From the NCBI GenBank assembly GCA_018828125.1, contig JAHJWB010000003.1, forward strand, positions 124,001-188,000: a stretch of 64,000 nucleotides of DNA. Direction: 5' to 3'. The stretch is from Gammaproteobacteria bacterium (lineage in GTDB: Bacteria; Pseudomonadota; Gammaproteobacteria; Burkholderiales; Burkholderiaceae_C). The translations under genes and the position numbers were made by a program. The notes beneath the pieces were generated by a model. That model was not told where the DNA came from and made no database searches. It worked only from the letters and a program-made list of their open reading frames with translations. Positions 52,597 through 61,725 of the stretch are shown here, piece after piece; the stretch's first letter is position 1, and each line of letters begins with the position of its first letter.

Positions 52597-53691
52597 TCAG
52601 CCGCCTGTGGATTCGCGCACGATGGTCCAGCGACCATTGTTGTTGACCATGTCCAGCGTCTTGCGGCTGGTGACATTCAATGTGTCAGCACTGTAGGCCT
52701 GGTGAAAACGGGCCGAAGCCTTGTCGCCATTGATGGAAACCGACAGGTCCGAGATTTGCACGCTGATCTTTGACTTGCCCACGATGCGCGCTTCACGCTC
52801 CTTTTCCCACGCGCTGCGCGACTGGCGTCCGGGTGGGTCAAAAGACTTGTCATAGGCAGCCAGATAAGCCGTCATGTCTTTGGCCGACCATGCTGCGGCC
52901 CAGGCCTGCACTGCAGACGTCACCGCCTGAATGGATGCATTGCTGGCAGCGGCGGGAGCCGGTGCCGGGGCTGGAACCACCGGGGCCGCTGCCACGGCGG
53001 GGGCCGGTGCGGGTGCAACCGCTGCTGGAGAAGGCGCGGGTGCGGGGGTCGCGGGAGCCGCCGCAGGCACCGGAGCGGGTGCTGGACGCTGCGTGGCCAC
53101 GACGGCCGGTGAAGGTGCTGGAGCCGCCGCAACCGCAGCGGCAGCTCGTCCCGCTTTGCTGTTGTTGTCAGCCGAAAACAGTTCACGGATCAATGCCAGC
53201 TTGGGTTTGACCGAGTTGGCGTTGTTGGCGTCCAGCTGCAGCGCCTTGTTGTAGGCCTGGCTGGCCAGCTTGGCGTAGATGTCACCCAGGTTTTCGTGTG
53301 CAGTGGCGTAGCTGGGGTTGGTGCGGATCGCCATCTCCAGCGCGGTGCGGGCCTTGTCCAACTGGTTCTGGTTGGCGTGCAGCACTGCCAGATTGTTGTA
53401 GGGCTCGGGCAGCTCTGGGTACTCTTCGGTCAGCTTGGTGAAGGTGGCGATCGCATCGGTCTGCTTGCCGGAGTCGGCCTGCGCAACACCACGCAAGAAG
53501 CGCAGCTGCGGGTCCTTTGGATTAGCTGCAAGGCGTTGGTCGGCTTTAGTCAGCGCGTCGGCGGCCTTGCCTGCTTTGAGCAACTGGGTGATGTCGGCAT
53601 AGTCATCGGCGTGAACCACGCCAGTGCCCAGCAGTGCGGTCAGGGCCAGCAGGCGCAAAAGTCGTGGGATGGTGCTTCGGACTTGCTTCAT
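52597..53691 (-). CDS. Periplasmic TPR protein with NTF2-like C-terminal domain
   Basis: A 364-residue protein. Signal peptide (about 1-28, ending 'VVHA'), three or more TPRs between residues 30 and 165 ('AADALTKADQRLAANPKDPQLRFLRGVAQADSGK', 'YNNLAVLHANQNQLDKARTALEMAIRTNP'), an Ala/Pro low-complexity linker (about 180-250) that could span the periplasm, and an NTF2-like domain ('VQAWAAAWSAKDMTAYLAAYDKSF' to 'GRWTIVRES'). It heads the envelope operon with the L,D-transpeptidase; a scaffold role in cell-wall enzymology is a reasonable inference. Confidence 0.85.
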   Translation of the reverse strand: MKQVRSTIPRLLRLLALTALLGTGVVHADDYADITQLLKAGKAADALTKADQRLAANPKDPQLRFLRGVAQADSGKQTDAIATFTKLTEEYPELPEPYNNLAVLHANQNQLDKARTALEMAIRTNPSYATAHENLGDIYAKLASQAYNKALQLDANNANSVKPKLALIRELFSADNNSKAGRAAAAVAAAPAPSPAVVATQRPAPAPVPAAAPATPAPAPSPAAVAPAPAPAVAAAPVVPAPAPAPAAASNASIQAVTSAVQAWAAAWSAKDMTAYLAAYDKSFDPPGRQSRSAWEKEREARIVGKSKISVQISDLSVSINGDKASARFHQAYSADTLNVTSRKTLDMVNNNGRWTIVRESTGG

Positions 53692-53904
53692 GGGGGTTCA
53701 GGAATGTTGGACAGCGTCTCGCCGGGCGGGAGCTTATACTGCGGCGGATTGTAGCTGAGGGGGTTGTCATGACGGTGCGCTGTTGCCGCTGGTGATTTTG
53801 CTGGTCGCCCCTTGCCGGGCGCTCCCCCTTGCGGGGTCATCGCCCCTTGCTGCCGGGTGAGCCGCCTCGCCCATCCTCTCCCATCCCCCCGTTATTGGTA
53901 TCCC

Positions 53905-55287
53905 ATGAGTTTGCGTATCTACAACACGCTGTCGCGTGCATTGGAGGAGTTTTCCCCGCTCGAACCTGGCCATGTGCGCATGTATGTGTGCGGCATGACC
54001 ATTTATGACCTGTGCCATATCGGCCACGCCCGCATGATGATGGCGTTTGACGTGGTGCAGCGCTGGCTAAAGGCCAGTGGCTTGCAGGTTACGTATGTCC
54101 GCAACATCACGGACATCGACGACAAGATCATCAGGCGCGCGCTGGAGCGGGGCATCACCATCCGCGCCCTCACCGACGAGATGATTGCCGCCATGCACAA
54201 GGACATCGGGCTGCTGGGCATTGAGCCGCCCTCGGCCGAGCCGCGCGCCACCGAATACGTGCCCCAGATGCTGTCGCTGATCGGCCAACTGGAAGGCAAG
54301 GGCCTGGCCTACCGCGCGAGCAACGGCGACGTGAACTATTCCGTGCGCAAGTTCAACGGCTACGGCAAGTTGTCGGGCAAATCGCTCGATGAACTGCGCG
54401 CCGGCGAGCGCGTGGCCGTGCTCGATGGCAAGGAAGACCCGCTCGACTTTGTGCTGTGGAAATCCGCCAAGCCCGAGGAGCCGCCCGAGGCCAAGTGGGA
54501 TAGCGCATTTGGTGCGGGTCGTCCCGGCTGGCACATCGAATGCTCGGCCATGAGCTGCGCCACGCTGGGCGAGACGTTTGACATCCACGGCGGCGGCGCG
54601 GATCTGCAGTTCCCCCACCACGAAAACGAAATCGCCCAAAGCGAAGGCGCCACGGGCAAACCCCTGGCCAAGTTCTGGGTGCACAACGGTTTTGTGCGTG
54701 TGGACAACGAGAAAATGTCCAAAAGCCTGGGCAATTTTTTCACCATCCGCGAGGTGCTCCAGCAGTACGACGCCGAGACGGTACGCTTTTTCATCGTGCG
54801 CGCCCACTATCGCAGCGCGCTCAACTACAGCGACGCGCACCTGGACGACGCGCGCCAGGCCCTGAAGCGCCTGTACACCGCGTTGAGCCTGGTCACCCCT
54901 GCCGATGGGGCCGCCATCGACTGGGCGGACCCCTACGCCGCGCGGTTCAAGGCAGCCATGGATGAAGACTTCGGCACTCCGGAGGCCGTGGCGGTGCTGT
55001 TTGAGCTGGCGGGTGAAGTCAACAAGACCCGCTCTGCGGCGCTGGCCGGGCTGTTGAAATCACTCGGCGGGTGCCTTGGCATCTTGCAAGGCGACCCCAA
55101 AGCGTTTTTGCAAGCCGGAGCGGGTGGCGTGGACGAGGCAGATATCCAGGCCCAGATCACTGCTCGTACCGCTGCCAAGGCCGCGAAGAACTTCGCCGAG
55201 GCCGACCGCATCCGCAATGCGCTGCTGGCCCAGGGCATCGTGCTGAAGGATTCTGCTGCAGGAACCACCTGGGAAGCCGCGCAGTGA
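53905..55287 (+). CDS. cysS: Cysteinyl-tRNA synthetase
   Basis: A 460-residue class I aminoacyl-tRNA synthetase. '[30 protein letters not shown]' contains the zinc Cys and the HIGH motif; '[38 protein letters not shown]' supplies the other zinc ligands (C, H, E); '[15 protein letters not shown]' is KMSKS. ATG 53905 gives the expected N-terminus ([11 protein letters not shown]). Divergent from the TPR-protein operon and first of the cysS-glycosylase-accA run. Confidence 0.97.
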   Translation: MSLRIYNTLSRALEEFSPLEPGHVRMYVCGMTIYDLCHIGHARMMMAFDVVQRWLKASGLQVTYVRNITDIDDKIIRRALERGITIRALTDEMIAAMHKDIGLLGIEPPSAEPRATEYVPQMLSLIGQLEGKGLAYRASNGDVNYSVRKFNGYGKLSGKSLDELRAGERVAVLDGKEDPLDFVLWKSAKPEEPPEAKWDSAFGAGRPGWHIECSAMSCATLGETFDIHGGGADLQFPHHENEIAQSEGATGKPLAKFWVHNGFVRVDNEKMSKSLGNFFTIREVLQQYDAETVRFFIVRAHYRSALNYSDAHLDDARQALKRLYTALSLVTPADGAAIDWADPYAARFKAAMDEDFGTPEAVAVLFELAGEVNKTRSAALAGLLKSLGGCLGILQGDPKAFLQAGAGGVDEADIQAQITARTAAKAAKNFAEADRIRNALLAQGIVLKDSAAGTTWEAAQ

Positions 55288-55302
55288 TCTTAGTATTTTT
55301 AA

Positions 55303-55351
55303 TGAAAACCGCCTGTAGGGCATATAGGACGCCCGGTGGCAGCTACTAAAA
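55303..55351 (+). repeat. Family-1-like repeat, copy 12, at the glycosylase start
   Basis: ATGAAAACCGCCTGTAGGGC, loop 'atatagga', CGCCCGGTGGCAGCTACTAAAAAG. The right end GCAGCTACT and the left AAAACCGCCT follow the family layout; the core arms are GGGC/GCCC rather than AGCGCTT. The glycosylase GTG (55336) and an AGGA lie inside it. Confidence 0.6.
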
Positions 55352-56016
55352 AGATAGCATCTGATGTGCCGGATGTGGAGTCCGTTCTGGCCACGCCGGA
55401 CTATTGGGCCGAGGCCTGCAAGCACCTGGTAAAGAAGGATCGGGTCATGAAGCGCCTCATCCCCCAGTTCGGCGATGCGGCACTGCGGACTCGGAGCGAT
55501 GCGTTTACGACGCTGGCACGGTCCATCGTGGGTCAGCAGATTTCGGTGAAGTCCGCACAGACGGTGTGGGAGCGTTTTGTCGCGCTGCCTCGCAGCATGA
55601 AACCCGCCAGCGTGCTCAAGCTCAAGATCGACGACATGCGGGCGGCGGGCTTGTCTGCACGCAAGGTCGATTACCTGGTAGACCTTGCCATTCACTTTGA
55701 AGAGGGCAAGCTCCATGTGAAGGACTGGGCTGCGATGGATGACGAGGCCATCATTGCCGAACTGGTCGCCATTCGTGGCATTGGCCGGTGGACGGCCGAG
55801 ATGTTCCTGATCTTCTACCTGATGCGCCCCAACGTGCTGCCGCTGGACGACCCAGGGCTGATCACCGGCATCAGTCAGAACTACTTTTCCGGCGAATTGG
55901 TGAGCCGCAGCGATGCTCGCGAAGTCGCCGAAGCCTGGAAGCCCTGGTGCAGTGTGGCAACTTGGTATATTTGGCGCTCGCTGGACCCCTTACCGTTGCC
56001 TGCTGACGCTGCCTGA
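55336..56016 (+). CDS. DNA-3-methyladenine glycosylase II-type (HhH-GPD)
   Basis: A 226-residue base-excision repair enzyme. The helix-hairpin-helix and catalytic Asp are in '[28 protein letters not shown]' (G-I-G-x-W-T-A ... P-x-D-D). '[27 protein letters not shown]' is the N-terminal AlkA-like motif. The start is GTG 55336 with AGGA 6 bases upstream; both, and the first codons (V/M-A-A-T-K-K-I-A), derive from a repeat element. Downstream of cysS, upstream of accA, on the same strand. Confidence 0.9.
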   Translation: MAATKKIASDVPDVESVLATPDYWAEACKHLVKKDRVMKRLIPQFGDAALRTRSDAFTTLARSIVGQQISVKSAQTVWERFVALPRSMKPASVLKLKIDDMRAAGLSARKVDYLVDLAIHFEEGKLHVKDWAAMDDEAIIAELVAIRGIGRWTAEMFLIFYLMRPNVLPLDDPGLITGISQNYFSGELVSRSDAREVAEAWKPWCSVATWYIWRSLDPLPLPADAA

Positions 56017-56104
56017 CGCGCTCTACACAACCCGTTACACGTCGGTTACAGTGCGTGCCATTCGTGGCACCCCTACACCGGTGCGATCCCCAAGGAGAAA
56101 AACG

Positions 56105-57082
56105 TTGGCGAAAAAAACCTTTCTGGACTTCGAACAGCCCATCGCTGAGCTGGAGTCCAAAATCGAAGAACTGCGCTACGTGCAGACCGAGAGTGCCGTT
56201 GACATCTCGGAAGAGATCGACCAGCTGAGCAAAAAAAGCCAGCAGCTCACCAAAGACATTTACAGCGAGTTGTCGCCCTGGCAGATCACCAAGATTGCCC
56301 GGCATGCCGAGCGCCCCTACACGCTCGACTATGTGCGCGACATCTTCACCGACTTCGTCGAGCTGCATGGCGACCGTCACTATTCGGACGACCTGTCCAT
56401 CGTGGGCGGTCTGGCCCGCTTCAACGGCCACGCCTGCATGGTGCTGGGCCACCAAAAGGGCCGAGACACCAAGGAGCGCGCAATGCGCAACTTTGGCATG
56501 AGCAAGCCCGAGGGTTATCGCAAAGCCCTGCGCCTGATGAAGACGGCCGAGAAATTCAAGCTGCCCGTGTTCACCTTTGTGGACACACCTGGCGCCTACC
56601 CTGGCATTGACGCAGAAGAACGCGGACAGTCGGAAGCCATTGGCCGCAACATTTTCGAGATGGCGCAGCTCGAAGTGCCCATCATTACCACCATCATTGG
56701 CGAAGGCGGCTCCGGCGGCGCTCTGGCCATCAGCGTGGCCGATCAGGTGGTCATGCTGCAGTACGCCATCTACTCGGTCATCAGCCCTGAAGGCTGTGCC
56801 TCCATCCTCTGGAAGACCAGCGACAAAGCCCAGGAAGCCGCCGACGCTCTGGGCATCACCGCCCACCGCCTGAAAGCTTTGGGTCTGGTCGACAAGATCG
56901 TGAGCGAGCCCGTGGGCGGCGCACACCGCGACCACAAGCAGATGGCTGCTTTCCTCAAGCGTGCACTGGGCGACGCGTTCCGTCAGTTGGCAGACCTCAA
57001 GACGAAGGACCTGCTGGATCGCCGCTATGATCGTTTGCAGAGCTACGGCCGCTTTAACGATACCAAGGCCGAGAGCCGCTAA
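56105..57082 (+). CDS. accA: Acetyl-CoA carboxylase carboxyltransferase subunit alpha
   Basis: A 325-residue subunit that with AccD transfers carboxyl from biotin to acetyl-CoA, the first step of fatty acid synthesis. Start is TTG 56105 ([13 protein letters not shown]), with AAGGAGA 6 bases upstream, an example of a rare start with a strong ribosome site. '[29 protein letters not shown]', '[25 protein letters not shown]' and '[17 protein letters not shown]' are the carboxyltransferase signatures. A terminator follows. Confidence 0.97.
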   Translation: MAKKTFLDFEQPIAELESKIEELRYVQTESAVDISEEIDQLSKKSQQLTKDIYSELSPWQITKIARHAERPYTLDYVRDIFTDFVELHGDRHYSDDLSIVGGLARFNGHACMVLGHQKGRDTKERAMRNFGMSKPEGYRKALRLMKTAEKFKLPVFTFVDTPGAYPGIDAEERGQSEAIGRNIFEMAQLEVPIITTIIGEGGSGGALAISVADQVVMLQYAIYSVISPEGCASILWKTSDKAQEAADALGITAHRLKALGLVDKIVSEPVGGAHRDHKQMAAFLKRALGDAFRQLADLKTKDLLDRRYDRLQSYGRFNDTKAESR

Positions 57083-57108
57083 GGCTTATTGCGCTCGTAC
57101 CCCCATTC

Positions 57109-57136
57109 AACGGCCCTTCGGGGCCGTTGTTGTTTT
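57109..57136 (+). terminator. Rho-independent terminator after accA
   Basis: AACGGCCC-TTCG-GGGCCGTT followed by GTTGTTTT, starting 27 bases after the accA stop codon. Confidence 0.88.
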
Positions 57137-57253
57137 AGCGGCGGAACCAGCCCGGCCTTGGGTTATCCGCGAAAACCCCCGCTGGCGTTCTGTGTGATAC
57201 CGGATGTAACATGATGACGGGCCGCCCCCTGCGGGTGGATCAAGGGGTGCAGC

Positions 57254-59104
57254 ATGTCGCTTCTGAAGACGCTCAAAGGCCAGATCCTTCTGGTGTCGGT
57301 CGGTTGTCTGGTCGCAGGGCTACTGGCCCTGACCGTGGCCAACTACCTTACGGCGCGGTCCCAGGCCTATGCCTCGCTCACCGCACAGTCGCAGGCGCTG
57401 GCCCACAGCCACATCGAGACCTTGCGCGACTGGGCGCGTGGCAAAGCCACGGTGGTCGAGTCCGCATCGGCGGCACTGGATGACGCAGATGCCGCCAAAT
57501 CCCTGCTCATGCTGGCCAAGGCGGGCAATTTTTTGACCACGTACTTCGGCTATGCGGACAAACGCACGGTGTTCTCTGAAAAGCAGAACCTGCCCCCCGA
57601 TTACGACCCCACGGGGCGCCCTTGGTACAAGCAGGCAGCGGCCGCAGACGCGGCGGTGTTGACAGCGCCGTACCCGGACGCCGGCGGAGCCGGGCTGGTG
57701 GTTACTTTTGCCAAGGCGGTCCGCGAGGGAACAAGCGTTAAAGCGGTGATGGCGGGTGATGTGTCCCTGGCGGCCGTGGTGGCCAATGTGGCTTCGATCA
57801 AGCCCACGCCTTCGAGCTACGCTTTTCTGGTGGGCAGCGACGGCAACGTCATTGCGCACCCCGACGTGAAGCTGGCGCTGAAACCTGCGACCGATCTCGC
57901 GTCTTCCCTCAGTGCCGCCTCACTTGCCGACATGGCCAAACGTGCCGACCTCAATGCGCTGGATCTGCAGGAGCGCGCGGTATTGCTGACGGTGGCGCCC
58001 GTCACGGGCACGCCTTGGCTGTTGGCAATAGCGCTGGACAGAGGCGAAGCGCTCCAGGCCATCCGCACCATGCTGCAGGTGTCCATCGGCGCGGGCCTTG
58101 TGGTGTTGTTGGTAGCGCTGGTGGTATTGGCGGGCATTCTGTCTCAGCGGTTGCGCCGCCTGACCCTGGTGCGAGATGCCATGCACGAGATCGGCGCTGG
58201 CGATGGAGACCTTTCGCGTCGCATCGATGCTCAGGGTGAGGACGAGCTGGCGCAGATCGCCGCCAGCTTCAACAGCTTTGCCGGAAAGCTCTCTGGTGTG
58301 CTGGCGCAGATCCGCGATGCCAGTAGCTCGGTGCGGGTGGCGGCCGAAGAGATTGCCACCGGCAACCATGATCTGAGCGGGCGTACCGAACTCACGGCCT
58401 CCAGCCTGGAAGAAACTTCTGCGTCCATGCAGCAGCTGACCGAAACCGTGCGCCACAACGCAGACGCCGCTCGCCAGGCGAACCAGCTGGTAGCCCAGGC
58501 CTCCAGCGTGGCGCAACACGGTGGCCAGGTGGTGGGCAACGTGGTGACCACCATGGACCAGATCAACATCGCGTCGCGCAAGATCAACGACATCATTGGG
58601 GTCATTGACGGCATCGCCTTCCAGACCAACATCCTTGCGCTGAACGCGGCTGTCGAAGCAGCGCGTGCGGGCGAGCAGGGCCGGGGTTTTGCCGTGGTGG
58701 CCAGTGAAGTGCGCAGCCTGGCGGGGCGCAGCGCGGAGGCGGCCAAGGAAATCAAGCAGCTCATCAGCGCGTCGGTGGAGCAGGTGGAAAACGGCTCCCG
58801 GCTGGTCCACGACGCAGGCACCACCATGAACGACATCGTGACCTCGGTGCAGCGCGTGACGGACATCATGGCCGAGATCACTGCGTCTACCAACGAACAA
58901 AGCACCAGCATCAACGAAGTCGGCCAGGCCGTGTCGCACCTGGACCAGATGACCCAGCAGAACGCTGCGCTGGTGGAGGAGAGCGCCGCAGCCGCGCAGA
59001 GTCTCAAGGACCAATCGGTGCGGCTGTCCGAGGTGGTGGGTACATTCCGCCTGTCTGCCGAGTCCTCCCGTGCCGGGCCGCGTTTGTCCGCACCGCCCGG
59101 CTGA
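57254..59104 (+). CDS. Methyl-accepting chemotaxis protein with dCache sensor
   Basis: A 616-residue chemoreceptor. TM1 about residues 8-30; periplasmic double-Cache sensor about 35-275 ('[34 protein letters not shown]', '[11 protein letters not shown]'); TM2 about 276-298; HAMP; then the signalling hairpin with the highly conserved tip '[55 protein letters not shown]'. Methylation helices flank it. No C-terminal NWETF pentapeptide for CheR binding. It sits between accA and tilS, after the accA terminator. Ligand unknown; dCache receptors often sense amino or organic acids. Confidence 0.93.
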   Translation: MSLLKTLKGQILLVSVGCLVAGLLALTVANYLTARSQAYASLTAQSQALAHSHIETLRDWARGKATVVESASAALDDADAAKSLLMLAKAGNFLTTYFGYADKRTVFSEKQNLPPDYDPTGRPWYKQAAAADAAVLTAPYPDAGGAGLVVTFAKAVREGTSVKAVMAGDVSLAAVVANVASIKPTPSSYAFLVGSDGNVIAHPDVKLALKPATDLASSLSAASLADMAKRADLNALDLQERAVLLTVAPVTGTPWLLAIALDRGEALQAIRTMLQVSIGAGLVVLLVALVVLAGILSQRLRRLTLVRDAMHEIGAGDGDLSRRIDAQGEDELAQIAASFNSFAGKLSGVLAQIRDASSSVRVAAEEIATGNHDLSGRTELTASSLEETSASMQQLTETVRHNADAARQANQLVAQASSVAQHGGQVVGNVVTTMDQINIASRKINDIIGVIDGIAFQTNILALNAAVEAARAGEQGRGFAVVASEVRSLAGRSAEAAKEIKQLISASVEQVENGSRLVHDAGTTMNDIVTSVQRVTDIMAEITASTNEQSTSINEVGQAVSHLDQMTQQNAALVEESAAAAQSLKDQSVRLSEVVGTFRLSAESSRAGPRLSAPPG

Positions 59105-59231
59105 TGCGGGGGAATGGCGTGGCCAGGGGAGGGCGCCCGCGATAATCGGCACCCATGCATTCCCGCCCTGTTCATTGCTTTTGCGCGCCTGAAGTGGCCT
59201 CACCATTCCATGCTGGGGGCCGGGTGTCGGC

Positions 59232-60197
59232 ATGACCCAATCGTTCGACGCTGCCATTCAAGCCTTTGCGCCCACATTGCCGGTGGCCGTGGGCCTGAGC
59301 GGCGGGGCGGACTCCACTGCGCTGTTGCTGGCGTGCGCGCGCCGCTGGCCTGGGCAGGTGCAAGCCATCCATGTTCACCATGGCTTGCAGGCTGCGGCGG
59401 ATGGGTTTGAACAGCATTGTGTGGCCCTGTGCCAAAGCCTTGGCGTGCCTCTGTGGATAGAGCGTCTGGATGCACGGCACGCCCCGGGCCAGAGCCCCGA
59501 AGATGCGGCGCGTCAGGCAAGATACAAGGCTTTTGAGGCTGTAGCGCTTGCCAGTAAATCGCAAGCAGCTATTCAATCTATAGCGGTTGCGCAACACGCA
59601 GATGACCAGGTCGAAACCCTGTTGCTGGCGCTGTCACGCGGTGCAGGCGTGGCCGGCCTCGCCGCCATGCCCGCCCGATGGGAGCGTGCGGGCCTGGCGT
59701 GGCACCGTCCATTGCTGCAGGTGCAAGGGGAGCATGTTCGCAACTGGCTCCGCTTGCAAGGACAGGCGTGGGTGGAGGACCCCACCAACACCGACGAGCG
59801 CTACACCCGCAACCGCATCCGTGCGCAACTGTTGCCTGTGCTGGACGCTGCGTTCCCGGCCTTTCGCGATACCTTTGCCCGTTCAGCGGCCAACGCGGCG
59901 CAGGCGGCGGAGTTGCTCGAAGACGTGGCTCGGCAGGATTTGGCCGTGGTTGGCATGCCGCCGCAGATCATCCAGTTGCAAGGACTGAGCCGGTCGCGTC
60001 AGGCCAATGTGCTGCGCCACTGGTTGCGCCACCTCCACCACACCACGCCAGCTGCCGCGCAGTTGAACGAGTTGCTCGACCAGGTGGCTGCCTGCACCAC
60101 GCGTGGCCACCACATTCGCATCAAGGTGGGGCGCGGCTTTGTAGTGCGGGTCGGGCGAAATATCGATTGGTACAATCCAAAGGTTTTGGTCCCCTAA
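59232..60197 (+). CDS. tilS: tRNA(Ile)-lysidine synthetase
   Basis: A 321-residue enzyme that converts C34 of tRNA-Ile(CAU) to lysidine. The N-type ATP-pyrophosphatase P-loop is 'VAVGLSGGADSTALLLACA' (S-G-G-x-D-S); 'HVHHGLQAAADGFEQHC' and 'AQHADDQVETLLLALSRGAGVAGLAAM' follow, then 'WVEDPTNTDERYTRNRIRAQLLP'. Residues about 100-118 ('VALASKSQAAIQSIAV') are encoded by an in-frame repeat copy placed just before the A-Q-H-A-D-D-Q motif. Essential gene, so the insertion must be tolerated. Followed by lysC. Confidence 0.95.
   Translation: MTQSFDAAIQAFAPTLPVAVGLSGGADSTALLLACARRWPGQVQAIHVHHGLQAAADGFEQHCVALCQSLGVPLWIERLDARHAPGQSPEDAARQARYKAFEAVALASKSQAAIQSIAVAQHADDQVETLLLALSRGAGVAGLAAMPARWERAGLAWHRPLLQVQGEHVRNWLRLQGQAWVEDPTNTDERYTRNRIRAQLLPVLDAAFPAFRDTFARSAANAAQAAELLEDVARQDLAVVGMPPQIIQLQGLSRSRQANVLRHWLRHLHHTTPAAAQLNELLDQVAACTTRGHHIRIKVGRGFVVRVGRNIDWYNPKVLVP
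59531..59583 (+). repeat. Family-1 palindromic repeat, copy 13, in frame inside tilS
   Basis: TTTTGAGGCTGTAGCGCTTG, loop 'ccagtaaat', CGCAAGCAGCTATTCAATCTATAG. Left core TAGCGCTTGC and right end GCAAGCAGCTATTCAA match other copies; no stop in the tilS frame. Confidence 0.78.
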
Positions 60198-60277
60198 TCG
60201 CACGAACAACGGCGGCGCGCCAAAACAGTGTTTTCAACCTGCGCCGCAGCTTCGGATTCGTCACCCCCAAAATTCCA

Positions 60278-61546
60278 ATGGCATTGATCGTTCACAAATA
60301 CGGCGGCACATCGATGGGCTCACCGGAGCGCATCCGCAACGTCGCCAAACGCGTGGCCAAGTGGGCCCGTGCAGGCCACCAGATGGTGGTAGTGCCCAGC
60401 GCCATGAGTGGCGAGACCAACCGCCTGCTCGCGCTGGCCAAAGAACTCGCTCCCGCACGCGCCACCGACGCGTACAACCGCGAACTCGACATGTTGGCCT
60501 CCACCGGCGAACAGGCATCGTCTGCCCTGCTCGCCATTGCGTTGCAGTCCGAGGGCATGGGCTCCGTCAGCTACGCAGGCTGGCAAGTGCCCATCCGCAC
60601 CGACAGCAGCTACACCAAGGCACGCATCGAGTCGATCGACGACCAGCGCGTGCGCGCCGATCTGGCCAACGGCAAAGTGGTCATCGTGACGGGCTTTCAG
60701 GGCATTGACGAGCAGGGTCACATCACTACGCTGGGCCGCGGTGGTTCTGACACTTCGGCCGTGGCTGTGGCCGCTGCCATGAAGGCCGCTGAATGTCTGA
60801 TCTACACCGATGTCGATGGTGTGTACACCACCGATCCCCGTGTCGTACCGGAGGCCCGCCGCCTGCACACGGTCAGCTTTGAGGAAATGCTGGAAATGGC
60901 CAGCCTGGGCAGCAAGGTCCTGCAAATCCGCTCGGTGGAGTTCGCTGGCAAATACAAGGTGCCCATGCGCGTGCTCTCCAGTTTCACGCCTTGGGACATC
61001 GACATCAACGAAGAAGCCAAGTCCGGCACGCTGATCACTTTTGAGGAAGACGAAAAAATGGAACAAGCCGTTGTATCCGGCATCGCTTTCAACCGCGACG
61101 AAGCCAAGATCTCCGTGCTGGGCGTGCCCGACAAGCCCGGCATCGCGTACCAAATTTTGGGTGCTGTGGCCGATGCCAACATTGAAGTGGACGTGATCAT
61201 CCAGAACGTGAGCAAGGACGGCAAGACCGACTTCAGCTTCACGGTCAACCGCGGCGATTACGCCCGCACCGTAGACCTGCTCAATGAAAAAGTGGTGCCA
61301 GCGCTGGGTGCGCAAGAAGTGGTCGGCGACACGAAGATCTGCAAGGTCAGCATCGTTGGTATCGGCATGCGCAGCCACGTGGGCGTTGCCAGCAAAATGT
61401 TCCGTGTGTTGAGCGAAGAAGGCATCAACATCCAGATGATCTCGACCTCTGAAATCAAGACCTCGGTCGTGATCGACGAAAAGTATGTCGAGCTGGCGGT
61501 TCGAAGCCTGCACAAGGCGTTCGAGCTGGACCAGGAAGCCGCCTAA
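60278..61546 (+). CDS. lysC: Aspartate kinase
   Basis: A 422-residue aspartokinase, first step toward lysine, threonine and methionine. 'IVHKYGGTSMGSPERI' is the kinase N-terminus, 'GFQGIDEQGHITTLGRGGSDTSAVAVAAAM' the substrate/ATP region, and two ACT domains follow ('ISVLGVPDKPGIAYQILGAVADANIEVDVI', 'VSIVGIGMRSHVGVASKMFRVLSEEGINIQMISTSEIK'), the place of lysine/threonine feedback. An internal start (MEQAVVSGIAF) suggests a possible separate beta subunit, as in some bacteria. Followed by tRNA-Ser. Confidence 0.96.
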   Translation: MALIVHKYGGTSMGSPERIRNVAKRVAKWARAGHQMVVVPSAMSGETNRLLALAKELAPARATDAYNRELDMLASTGEQASSALLAIALQSEGMGSVSYAGWQVPIRTDSSYTKARIESIDDQRVRADLANGKVVIVTGFQGIDEQGHITTLGRGGSDTSAVAVAAAMKAAECLIYTDVDGVYTTDPRVVPEARRLHTVSFEEMLEMASLGSKVLQIRSVEFAGKYKVPMRVLSSFTPWDIDINEEAKSGTLITFEEDEKMEQAVVSGIAFNRDEAKISVLGVPDKPGIAYQILGAVADANIEVDVIIQNVSKDGKTDFSFTVNRGDYARTVDLLNEKVVPALGAQEVVGDTKICKVSIVGIGMRSHVGVASKMFRVLSEEGINIQMISTSEIKTSVVIDEKYVELAVRSLHKAFELDQEAA

Positions 61547-61588
61547 CCCGCGAGAAGCGCCCCAGAAATGGGGCATAATAGCGGGATT

Positions 61589-61681
61589 GGAAACGTGACC
61601 GAGTGGCCGAAGGTGCTCCCCTGCTAAGGGAGTATGGGGTGTAGAGCCTCATCGAGGGTTCGAATCCCTCCGTTTCCGCCA
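61589..61681 (+). tRNA. tRNA-Ser (anticodon GCT)
   Basis: Acceptor GGAAACG pairs with CGTTTCC; discriminator G and an encoded CCA follow (61679-61681). The anticodon loop reads CT-GCT-AA, decoding AGC/AGU. The long variable arm (TATGGGGTGTAGAGCCTCATC) is typical of class II tRNA-Ser, and GGTTCGAATCC is the T loop. About 93 bases. Confidence 0.96.
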
Positions 61682-61687
61682 GAGCAC

Positions 61688-61722
61688 AAAGCCCCAAGCG
61701 ATCACTCGCTTGGGGCTTTTCT
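61688..61722 (+). terminator. Rho-independent terminator after tRNA-Ser
   Basis: AAAGCCCCAAGCG, loop ATCACT, CGCTTGGGGCTTTTCTC: a 13-bp perfect stem with a T tract. The group II intron begins 4 bases after it. Confidence 0.92.
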
Positions 61723-61725
61723 CTT

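Noticed and set aside
59531..59583. Sequencing error or frameshift in tilS
   Set aside because: The extra segment keeps frame and matches the repeat family, so an insertion explains it better.
60198..60277. Lysine riboswitch before lysC
   Set aside because: Only 80 bases separate tilS and lysC and I see no lysine-aptamer-like architecture.
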